From Chromera velia (lineage: Eukaryota > Sar > Chromeraceae), in the NCBI GenBank assembly GCA_018398765.1, contig JAHBMJ010003411.1:1-11047 (forward strand): a stretch of 11,047 bases of DNA. Reading direction: 5' to 3'. The notes below the pieces were generated by a model, which ran no database searches, was not told the DNA's origin, and was given only the letters and a program-made list of their open reading frames with translations. This document shows positions 1 to 7,435 of the stretch, piece after piece (position 1 is the first letter of the stretch; every line of letters starts with the position of its first letter). Position numbers and translations under genes: made by a program.

Positions 1-274
1 CGATTTTGTGGAATTCTGCAGTGAGGTCCGTCTGCCTCTCCGCCCTCTCAGAAAGAAGATCAGACTTGATTGCTCCAAGTGTAGCTGCAGGATCATGGAA
101 TGTGCCGCAATGGCATTATGATGGAATCGTTCATAAATTCCAGTCTGTCTGTCTGTGTCTATCAGTCTCTCTGTGTGTGTGTGTGTGTGTGTGTGTCTGT
201 GTGTGTCTGTGTGTGTGTCTGTCTCTCTGTCTCTGTCTGTGTGTGTGTGTGTGTGTGTGTGTCTGTTTGTGCAG
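1..274 (+). other. Gene A upstream intron (partial)
   Basis: No exon of the transporter is recognised here. The last 130 bases are a CT/TG repeat running straight into the acceptor at 274. Long open frames in this stretch come from the repeat (Cys-Val, Leu-Ser runs) and are not taken as genes. Confidence 0.5.
141..270 (+). repeat. Compound (GTCT)n/(TG)n microsatellite
   Basis: Alternating blocks of GTCT, TG and CT units end four bases before the AG of the exon acceptor at 274, so the repeat itself acts as, or replaces, the polypyrimidine tract. Confidence 0.9.
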
Positions 275-373
275 GTCCGTCAGATCCTCTCCAACCGGAG
301 TCTTCTCGTCCTCTTCGTTCCCTTCGGACTCGTGACGGGACTCGCAGCCTCCCTCTCTGCAAACCTCCCGCAG
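275..373 (+). CDS. Gene A exon (membrane helix 7 of the carrier)
   Basis: This exon has 33 codons, phase 0 at both ends. The acceptor is TTTGTGCAG directly after a TG/CT repeat tract and the donor is CCGCAG|gttggt. It encodes a short polar lead (VRQILSNRS), then a hydrophobic helix with FGLVTG, ending at NLPQ. Reading past the donor soon leaves the hydrophobic pattern, and the next exon restores it. Confidence 0.75.
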
Positions 374-752
374 GTTGGTACTGAGTTGGTTTCTGGGGGG
401 GGGGAATTCGAAGACGCGCGATCGGATTGAAGTGGTCGTGATGAATGTGAAGCGGTGTGCGTGTTTGTGAGGAGGGGAAGGGACATGGGAGGGTCAGAAA
501 AGTGGGTGCGTGGGCGGGAAAAGAACGAACGGATGGTTTGAAAGGATTTCCGGTGCTTCAACAGTTGGCTGCGCGTCGTGATCCCTCAGAGAAAGAAAAG
601 GAGACAGAATAACAGAGATGGAAAGCTGAAATGGAAGAAAGAAATTGGATGCCATTATTTTCTTTGTCTCTTCTACCTTTATACATTCACCTCTTCTCCT
701 TTGCAGAAGCGTCCTCTCTCTCCCTCCCTTTCTGTCTCTGTCTCTGTCTCTT

Positions 753-790
<38 letters not shown>

Positions 791-800
791 TGTCTATCTG

Positions 801-872
<72 letters not shown>

Positions 873-886
873 TATCTGTCTCTCTG

Positions 887-931
<45 letters not shown>

Positions 932-3063
932 GTGTGTCTGTGTGTGTGTGTGTGTGTGTGTCTGTCTGTCTGTCTGTCTGTCTCTGGCTCTCTCCCCCCC
1001 TTTCCCTCCCGATTGCTTTCTAATGTGCGAACCATAACATAAAGGATGTAGAGAGAGCAAAGAAAAGCAAAAAGACCTTCCCTCAATTCCCTTCCCCCTT
1101 GTGCCTGCGTGCCTGCAGGTACTGAAGCCCCAGATCACCCAGACTCAGGCTGGGCTGATTGCCTTCTTCGGGACTGTCATCGGAAACATTGGCGGCGTCC
1201 TCGTGGGGATTCTGGTGGACAGGTCGGCCTCTCTCTCTCTCTCGTTTTTCTTTCCGTCTGCTTTTCCGTTTGTGATGCATGATCTCTCCATGTTGGGGAC
1301 TGCATCCGTTCGGAGAGTGTGAGATGAGTTTTTGGATTGAATTGAGTGAGACCCGTTTGAATGCATGAAGAATTCCCTCTCTGCTGTACCATACCTCACT
1401 CTTATGCTGCGCTGGATTTTTTGGCTCTAATGACGTTGCCTGGTTCACCCTCTTTTCTTCTCTCCCATGCTCCTCGATGAATGGTGGGGCGGTTGTTGTG
1501 TCTTACAGTGCGCCCCTCGCGCTCTTCAGCTGCGGTATTGATTCTTCAAGTTGTTGTTGAGACTTGTACATGACCAACAGCCTAGGTGATCTTGCATGAA
1601 TCAGCAGTTGGTCCATTTTTATGCAAAAGTACTGATCAATTCAGTTCATTCTCTCCCACGTACCTTGCGCCTAAATTTGCATGCATGCAGATTCAAAATT
1701 CACAAAAGCCTGATTGTCTGGTTGACTGCCGCTGCTGCTGCTGCACTGCTGGAGGTCGTGTTGGTTGTCTCCGGAGTCATCCCGGGGCTTTCTGATTGGG
1801 ACATGCAGGGGGCAGGGAACGTTTTACACAGCGTGATGTGTGGGGTTCCTTTTGTAAGTTTCTTTGCGATCCTTCCTTTGATCTTTGACCTGGGGGCAGA
1901 GGTGGCGTTCCCTTTAAGTGAGACCGCGGCGGCGTCTTTCTTTGTCGTGTTGATGCAGGTAGGTGAATCATACTTTTATTTCTTTCTTTCATTCTTCTTT
2001 CGTTTCTTCCTTGTTTACTTTCTTTCCTTTTGTTGTTCCATGATTTGCCGTCCGTGGATGAACAAATTATGAGGTATCGTTTTTATGTCTCCGTATCAAA
2101 ATTTGCGTGCGTGATGACTGGTGACTTTGGCAAGAACGAAGAAGTCCTTTTGTTTTTTGTTGTATGAACTGCCCGGGTCCTGCATATGTGGTTTTTTGCG
2201 TGGAAGTGAAATCGCCTTCGCTTGGCGAACGCCGTCTACTGTCGTCCTCTCTCTCTCCGTCCCATCCTTCCTTCCTTCCTTCCTTCCTTCCCTCATGTGT
2301 ATGTTTTGATGATGTGCTGTCGTCATTCCTCGATAGAGAAGGAGAGCGCAGGATTTATGTTTCGAGGGATTCCTGTCGTCGTCTTCCGATGCTGTGCACA
2401 CAAGCTGCAAACTTGCTCCGATGCACCTATTCATTCTTGCAGCTCTTGCCTGCAATTGAGTGTCTCTTCAGTGTTTCGTTTGACTTGCCATCCATTCGAT
2501 CTCTGTGTGTGCATGCCGGTGGGGCTTTCTGTTTGAGTGTATGCATGTGTGTTTGTGTTTTGCTGTTGCAGCTGGGGGGTGTGGTGATGTTCATTCCCCC
2601 CTCGTGGATTTTGGCTCTTCTGCTGGGTTCGTGTTCGGTTTCAGCCCTCGTTCTTCTTCTGTTCTTCAAGGACGACTACCGGCGGTTCTCGCGGGACGTC
2701 GGCCTCTCTGCCGGGGGAGACGGGCAGGCAACAGAGGGAGCAGACGAAGGCGACAGGAGAAACCCTCTGGAGGACCCGTTGTGCATAGGCAGAGAGGAGT
2801 GGATGAAGAACGAAACTGCGAGGGAGAGACACGTGGGGAGTCTGCAGGAATCCTCCGAGGATTCGTCTGTGGGGGAGTGGGGAGGGGGACAGAAGGGGAA
2901 AGGGAAAGGAGACGCCGGACAAAAGGAACTTCGAGGGGAGAGACCGATGACCGGTGTGAAGGATCTAGAGTCTGCACTCACAAGAGAATCGAGTGCCAAA
3001 TTCGACACAAGAGGGGAGACTGCGAATGGAAAGGGATTGGGTGGGACTGCAAGAGGGGGGTGA
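275..3063 (+). CDS. Gene A: C-terminal half of an MFS transporter, SLC49 (FLVCR/DIRC2)-like; spliced, 5' incomplete
   Basis: Joining 275-373, 1119-1222, 1691-1958 and 2572-3063 gives an open frame of 320 residues ending in TGA. Junction phases agree (0, 2, 0) and every junction is GT-AG. Hydropathy by eye shows six membrane helices at about residues 9-29, 44-66, 75-98, 112-133, 147-166 and 169-189, the number expected for the second half of a 12-helix MFS carrier. The loop after the second helix starts DRFKIHK, like the MFS DR-x-x-x-(K/R) motif A. The stretch E138-x3-P142-x2-E145 and then Q157-x-G-G resembles the E-x3-P-x2-E and Q-x-x-G pattern of the SLC49 family (FLVCR haem/choline carriers, DIRC2). 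The substrate cannot be read from this half. The loop between the last two helices is unusually short (IPPSW). After helix 12 comes a 130-residue hydrophilic tail, presumably cytosolic. The first six helices and the start codon must lie left of the window. MFS is firm; the SLC49 branch is from recall. Confidence 0.8.
374..1118 (+). other. Gene A intron with a long CT/TG compound repeat
   Basis: This intron of 745 bases runs from gttggt to GCCTGCAG. It holds a G-run near 395-404 and a CT/TG microsatellite at about 711-993. I see no further exon that keeps the protein pattern. Confidence 0.65.
711..993 (+). repeat. Long compound (CT)n/(TG)n/(TCTG)n microsatellite
   Basis: About 280 bases of mixed CT, TG and GTCT blocks. 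Two sub-blocks resemble each other (CT run, TG run, CTATCTGTCTCTCTGTC), which suggests a higher-order duplication. It lies in the middle of a gene A intron. Confidence 0.9.
1119..1222 (+). CDS. Gene A exon (membrane helix 8 and start of the DR loop)
   Basis: This exon has 34 codons plus two bases. The acceptor is GCCTGCAG and the donor is GGACAG|gtcggc. It encodes a polar loop (KPQITQTQ), then a glycine-rich helix with [13 protein letters not shown], and ends in VD plus AG, which the first base of the next exon completes to Arg. The resulting VDR at the cytosolic end of the helix is typical of MFS carriers. Confidence 0.8.
1223..1690 (+). other. Gene A intron
   Basis: This intron of 468 bases runs from gtcggc to TGCATGCATGCAG. 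A short CT run lies near 1229-1243. Nothing else is recognised. Confidence 0.65.
1691..1958 (+). CDS. Gene A exon (membrane helices 9, 10 and start of 11)
   Basis: The acceptor is the doubled TGCATGCATGCAG ending at 1690 and the donor is ATGCAG|gtaggt. The exon gives one base to a split Arg codon, then 89 codons. It encodes a helix with a six-alanine run, a loop ([11 protein letters not shown]), another helix ([18 protein letters not shown]) and the family-like stretch AEVAFPLSE before the next helix. The alanine run comes from a short GCT repeat at 1729-1746. Confidence 0.8.
1959..2571 (+). other. Gene A intron
   Basis: This intron of 613 bases runs from gtaggt to GTTGCAG. It is T-rich after the donor and has a CTTC repeat at 2265-2292. 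A stretch after 2441 is open in the downstream frame and could be retained, but it adds no membrane pattern. Confidence 0.6.
2265..2292 (+). repeat. (CTTC)n microsatellite
   Basis: About six tandem CTTC units in a gene A intron, pyrimidine-rich on the sense strand. Confidence 0.85.
2572..3063 (+). CDS. Gene A last exon (end of helix 11, helix 12, hydrophilic tail, stop)
   Basis: The acceptor is GCTGTTGCAG and the exon starts in phase 0 with [10 protein letters not shown]. It contains the last helix (about [10 protein letters not shown] to LLLFF), a basic/acidic border KDDYRRF, then about 125 residues rich in Gly, Glu, Arg, Lys and Ser with no recognisable domain, ending in TGA at 3061-3063. 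The tail resembles the variable cytosolic tails of protist carriers. The frame stays open upstream of the acceptor back to 2164, but that part is low in hydrophobic pattern and follows intron-like sequence, so it is left out. Confidence 0.8.
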   Translation: MGGVVMFIPPSWILALLLGSCSVSALVLLLFFKDDYRRFSRDVGLSAGGDGQATEGADEGDRRNPLEDPLCIGREEWMKNETARERHVGSLQESSEDSSVGEWGGGQKGKGKGDAGQKELRGERPMTGVKDLESALTRESSAKFDTRGETANGKGLGGTARGG

Positions 3064-3165
3064 CGTCCCAATTGAGTGACACAGAAAGGCCCAGAATAGC
3101 AGCCTGCAATTATGGAGCGGCTTGACTGGATTCTGTCACAAAAAAAAGAGCAATTCAATTCATAA

Positions 3166-3171
3166 AATAAA
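3166..3171 (+). promoter_or_regulatory. Polyadenylation signal of gene A
   Basis: A canonical AATAAA lies 103 bases after the gene A stop codon, in an A-rich context, followed by GT-rich bases (GAGGTGTGTCCTTGTGGGGTG), as expected for a downstream element. The cleavage site itself cannot be seen. Confidence 0.55.
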
Positions 3172-4931
3172 GAGGTGTGTCCTTGTGGGGTGACATTGTG
3201 TCTTGCGGAAAGTACCAACTATGGTTGTCAATCAACTAGACGCGAGAAAAAGGACCTCCGAATGGTCGAAAGAGAAAGAGAAACTCAAATCGGTACAGCG
3301 AACGAAAGTTCGGGTTGTCAGATAGTTAGAGGTCCACAGAGGACTCGAAAGAGAGGAGAAGGAGATCAGAGGGAAAAGTTGAGGCGCACAGCTGTCGAAA
3401 ACTTCAGACACGGAACCGAAAGGAAAAAGGGAAAGCAAGCAAGAAGAGAGTCATTTTTTTTGTCGCGAGAGAACAGGGTGTAATCCATTTCTGTCTTCTT
3501 AACTAAACAGGAGGACGGACGGTGGCTGCACCCCCCTCTCCTTTCTGGCATTTTTGTGGATGTGTTTGTTTGGATGGCATTCAACAGGCTGTTGCTGGAT
3601 GGATGAACAAAAAGGAAAAAAGGCGTCAGGTGGCAAAACAACCGGCAAGCGAGGAAGAGGTGTTCAGGCTCCTCACCCGTTCGTTGTTTCTTTAATTCTC
3701 TATTTATGCACTCCTTTTTTGCTTTTTTGTTTGTCTCGCTTGCTTCCTTCTTTGTGTATGCGTCTCTCTTCCTGCCTGTGTGCCTGTATCAAATGCTGGT
3801 GAATTGGTGAGAAGCCGCCAATGGCATTTGTTTCTGAGCATGCACATGCATTTTTCGTTTGGTTGTTTTCTTCTATTCTCTGCCAGAAAGGTGTGTAACC
3901 TCCCTCATAACCCGGCGTCCTCTTTCTTCTTCTTTTTCTAGTTATTTCTGTATGCATCTCCAGCGGACCACCGTAACGCTGCTTGTCTATGGAAGGAAGG
4001 AAGTCTCTCTGAATGGTCCCTCCCGCATCTATGCATGCATTTGTCTATTCATAGCGGTCGATTGATCAGTGCTCTCCTCCTCCCGTGTGCACTTCTGTTG
4101 AAGAAATCTCTTTCTTTGTCTGCCCACTCTCTTCAATACTCAGTCAGTTGTACTTATATGAACAATATATCACGTGGTCCGACATGACTCCATTTAACAT
4201 TTTCATCCAAGTGAGCGAAAGATGTAGTACAACAAGATTGAGGGTTGGGCGATGTACGCTGATGGAGACATGGTCTGTTGCAACGAGGGAGGGGGGCTAG
4301 AACCTGGATCTGCTTCGAGTCAGTTGATTCCAATCTGTTACTGGCACATTGTCTATGAGACTCAGTGTGTGAGAGCCTGTGTCCTGCAACTACCTGATCG
4401 TACGTACAGTATAGTAGCTTGACTTTCATAGTATTAGAACATCTCCCCTTGATCTGTTGATCCATCTGACATGCACTGGCATGGGTCAACTGAGTTCGAT
4501 TCAACTCATCCAATAATTGATTCCAATTCAAAGAAAGATCGAGTAGAGCAGAGAAACCTACTAAGGAACTTGACTAACAGATTTATGTATCTTAGAGAGT
4601 ACGATTTTAGCTATACAAACTATATATGTACGTACGTAGACTTTCTGTACGGCTAGCTGTATGGTGAGTTCATACTAGGTTTCGGTGACTAGAGACTGCC
4701 TCCTCTTATGTTCTTGTATGTTCTAGCTAGTTCTAGCCATTGTAGGCAATGATCCTGGCAATCCAAGTGATGAGGTCTCACGGGTATTAAAAGTTATGAG
4801 TAGACTAAATCTGTAAGTATATATATATCGATCCTCTTAAAATTTTAAATTCTTACATATTTTTCCCGTTAATATATGTACTAGTGTACCATATAAAAAA
4901 TAATCTATAGAAATTAATAATAAAAGTTCAT

Positions 4932-4951
4932 ATCCTAATCCTAATCCTAAT
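4932..4951 (+). repeat. Short (ATCCTA)3 hexamer repeat
   Basis: Three units of ATCCTA plus two bases, in the AT-rich block. It resembles a telomere-type repeat (ATTAGG on the other strand), but three units are too few to call it interstitial telomere. Confidence 0.6.
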
Positions 4952-4970
4952 ATGCATGAAATTATACAAT

Positions 4971-4997
4971 GTTGACAAACTACTAGTAGTTGACAAA
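4971..4997. repeat. Direct repeat GTTGACAAA flanking a palindrome
   Basis: GTTGACAAA occurs at 4971-4979 and 4989-4997, with the 12-base perfect palindrome ACTACTAGTAGT at 4979-4990 between and partly inside them. Function unknown. Confidence 0.6.
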
Positions 4998-5251
4998 TAT
5001 AATTCTTTTACATTTTTTTTAAACAGAAGATTTCAGTACTTTTTTTTGAAAAAATAAAGAATCTACTACAGATCATTCGAATCCATGCAGCTTTCAAAAT
5101 TGGTACATACTTGTTTATCTATGTCCCAGAATCATGTTCACAAAGTTTGAAAAGGATACAGAGGATCTCTTTTCTTTACCCCCCCCTCTTCTCTCCTTTC
5201 CTGGCCTGGATGCCGGCTTCGATTAATTCAATCTGAGCTCATTAATATATA

Positions 5252-7309
5252 TCATTTCCGTCCCGACTTCTCACTGCCACTGCAGTCCCTGAACTTCTCC
5301 CCTGGTCTACCTCTGCCTCTGTACCTTTCTCTGTCCTCCCCGGAGGAAGAAGAAGCAGAAGCAGACAGCCTTTCTCTCCCCTCCCTCCTAGCCCCCCTCG
5401 AGGGGCGAACAGGACCCCTGAGGCTCGTGTCATTCTCTTCGTCGCTACTTTCAATCATGCGCCTCGGCTGTGACTCAGAGGGGGCCTCTCGTGAATCACG
5501 TGGGTGGGAGTCAGAAGGAGAACGAGCACCTCTGCTCCCTCTTCTCCTTTCCGGTGGGACGTCTCGTCTCCTTCTCCCGTCTGACTCTTCCTCCTCCTGT
5601 CTCCTTCTCCCTTGCGTTCGTCCCTCCGACTCTTCTTCCTGCCTTCGTCTCCCTTCGGTCCTGTACCCCCGGACTGGCAGGGGACGCGCGGATGGGGAGG
5701 CAGAGGCGCGGGGGGGGCCAAAAGGGCAAGACTCAGAGGAAGTGGAGGAGGGACTTTTGAGGTCCCAGAGGGTCCGTCGTGCCCTCGTCCCACTAGAAGG
5801 GGCAGCAGAGGCAGAGGCTGAGGCAGCTGCTTGGGAAAAAAGCTTCTCTCCGTTTCTATCTTCATTTCCCTGTCGGAACCTTTCACTTTCCCTTTGTCTT
5901 ACTTGCTCACGATCTGCAGAGAGTCGGGTGACTCCTCTCCCTCTTTCTCTACTGAAGTGCTCTCGATCTTCTTCTTCTTCTCGGGGAGAGAAACTTCTTC
6001 TTCCCCCCTCACTTCCTCGTCGGTTTGTTTCTCTCTCTCTCTCGCACTGTCTTTCTTGCTCACGATACGGAGAAAATCGCCGACCTTCCGTCTCTCTCTG
6101 TCTACCGCCATGATATTCTCTTTCTTCTTCCGGCGAGAAACTTCTTTCTCTTCCCCTCTCTCTTAGTCTACCGCCATGATATTCTCTTTCTTCTTCGGGC
6201 GAGAAACTTCTTTCTCTTCCCCTCTCTCTTCGTCTACCGCCATGATACTCTCGTTCTTCGGGCGAGAAACTTCTTTCTCTTCCCCTCTCTCTTCGTCTAC
6301 CGCCATGATATTCCCTTGGGGGGGAACTTCCTCCTCTCCCTCTCCTCACTCCGTCCCCGTCCCTTTCTCTGTAACCATTCTGGACTCTTTCTCTTTCAAT
6401 TTCTCGCTCATGTGCTCTCCTATCTTCCCCCTCAAACTCGGAAAAATAAGCAAAAGGGCTCGCTCTGTTTCTCTCTCTCTCACTCAAAGGTACAACGCGC
6501 CTCTCCTCAAGACTCTCTATCTCGAGATTGCTCTCCATCTCGGGCTCTACCCGCCCGACCCCTACCCCCATTACGGCGGGATCGAGGAAAGGAGGAGAAG
6601 GAGAAGGATCACTTCCCCGCACCCCCCCCAGGCCCCCCGAGAGACCAGAGACTGACTGGGGGGACAGGCCGGGACTTCGAATTTCTCTCCCCCCCCTCTC
6701 CCTTTCCCTTTCTCTTTCTCTTTCTCTTCCCGCCACACCCAGATGTGGGCTTCGGCTCAGAGACTCACTCTTCCGTTCCTCTCTCCCCTCCCTCATCCTC
6801 TCCCCCCTCTTCCTGCTACCACTCCCCGGGGGAACTCTCTGTTGTTGTCTGATCCGTTCCCGCTCTGCCCTCTTGAATTCCTCCAAGGCCCTTCTCTCGA
6901 TGGGCGTCTGGTCCCTCGGCGTGCCATCAAAACTCTCATACACCTCCGGATCACGTGCCCTCACCATCAGAACCCACACTCTCTTCCTCCCTCTCCCTGC
7001 ACGTGCAATCGTACCGGTACCGACGCCTGAGGCCCCCCCCTCTGTCTCTCTGTCCCTTTCCACCCTGTCTCTGCTCCCTCCTGCTGCTGCTGCTGCTGGC
7101 GGCTGAGGAGACACAGGCTCAGTTGAGGAATTTTTCACATCTACGAAGAAGAGGAGGCGCCTGAACGCGGAATCATCTGTTCTGCACAGGATCCGAGAAC
7201 GCGAAGTGACGATAAGAGACTTCTGGGTGGAAAACTTTTCGAAAAACTCCGCGAGCTTCCCGGAATGGTCGAGGACAGGCTGCTTCCAGTCACGGTGGTA
7301 GCCCCCTTC
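5252..7309 (-). CDS. Gene B last exon: short folded part and a long RS/RE-rich tail
   Basis: This exon has 685 codons and a stop (TGA 5254-5252). The acceptor is TGCATGCAG ending at 7310. Residues 1-60 (EGGYHRDWKQPVLDHSGK through RRLLFFVDVKN) look globular. Residues 66-78 are PQPPAAAAAGG-type spacer from a GCT/GCA run. Residues 106-157 are helical and charged (VWVLMVRARDPEVYESFDG, then IERRALEEFKRAERERIR). The rest is RE/RS/SP-rich, with a REYHGGRRRERGRERSFSPE repeat at about residues 330-403 and serine/acidic clusters (ESSDEEND) near the end. Low-complexity RS/RE tails are known in SR-related splicing proteins. An ATG at 7327-7325 is in frame just upstream of the acceptor, so an intronless start there is the alternative. 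Confidence 0.8.
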   Translation of the reverse strand, partial: EGGYHRDWKQPVLDHSGKLAEFFEKFSTQKSLIVTSRSRILCRTDDSAFRRLLFFVDVKNSSTEPVSPQPPAAAAAGGSRDRVERDRETEGGASGVGTGTIARAGRGRKRVWVLMVRARDPEVYESFDGTPRDQTPIERRALEEFKRAERERIRQQQRVPPGSGSRKRGERMREGREERKSESLSRSPHLGVAGRERERERERERGGREIRSPGLSPQSVSGLSGGLGGVRGSDPSPSPPFLDPAVMGVGVGRVEPEMESNLEIESLEERRVVPLSERERNRASPFAYFSEFEGEDRRAHEREIERERVQNGYRERDGDGVRRGRGGSSPPREYHGGRRRERGRERSFSPEEREYHGGRRRERGRERSFSPEEEREYHGGRLRERGRERSFSPEEEREYHGGRQRETEGRRFSPYREQERQCERERETNRRGSEGGRRSFSPREEEEDREHFSRERGRGVTRLSADREQVRQRESERFRQGNEDRNGEKLFSQAAASASASAAPSSGTRARRTLWDLKSPSSTSSESCPFGPPRASASPSARPLPVRGYRTEGRRRQEEESEGRTQGRRRQEEEESDGRRRRDVPPERRRGSRGARSPSDSHPRDSREAPSESQPRRMIESSDEENDTSLRGPVRPSRGARREGRERLSASASSSSGEDRERYRGRGRPGEKFRDCSGSEKSGRK

Positions 7310-7404
7310 CTGCATGCATTCATTCATATGTATTTAAAAAAACGGTGGTAGCCCCCTTCCTGCATGCAACCAAGAAAGAGAGACGCGAAAGTCTTTCTTT
7401 CTTC

Positions 7405-7435
<31 letters not shown>

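Larger units (their letters stand above)
3172..5251. other. Convergent intergenic region; no firm gene
   Basis: This space lies between the 3' ends of two convergent genes. Bases 3210-3480 are strongly purine-rich on the plus strand; a 102-codon frame there (3175-3483) starts with GTG, is Arg/Glu-rich and matches nothing known to me. Bases 3500-4300 show no coding pattern. From about 4320 to 5150 the sequence becomes AT-rich, with TATATA runs, small palindromes (CGTACGTA, CTAGCTAG) and T-runs. No terminal inverted repeats or transposase frame is seen. No canonical minus-strand AATAAA is found close behind the gene B stop; the nearest variant is GATAAA (plus TTTATC at 5115-5120), about 130 bases downstream. 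Confidence 0.5.

Noticed and set aside
162-1086. Several open frames of 66-154 codons on both strands (Cys-Val, Leu-Ser or Arg-Glu, His-Thr runs)
   Set aside because: They are produced by CT/TG repeats, which are open in most frames. Composition follows the repeat and there is no other coding evidence.
3175-3483. Plus-strand frame of 102 codons after gene A
   Set aside because: It begins at GTG beside the polyadenylation signal, has Arg/Glu-rich composition from purine-rich DNA, and shows no domain or splice context.
4154-4531. Minus-strand frame of 125 codons
   Set aside because: The composition looks random (many Cys, His, Gln, Ser), it has no recognisable motif, and it sits at the edge of the AT-rich block.
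5065-5085. tRNA-like B box (ATTCGAATCC)
   Set aside because: No matching A box or cloverleaf is found at the right distance, and the flanks do not pair.
5427-6852. Plus-strand frames of 228 and 275 codons over the last gene B exon
   Set aside because: They are antisense shadows of the RS/RE-coding exon: purine-rich sense gives Ser/Leu/Phe-rich antisense. The minus-strand frame is far longer and matches the exon structure.
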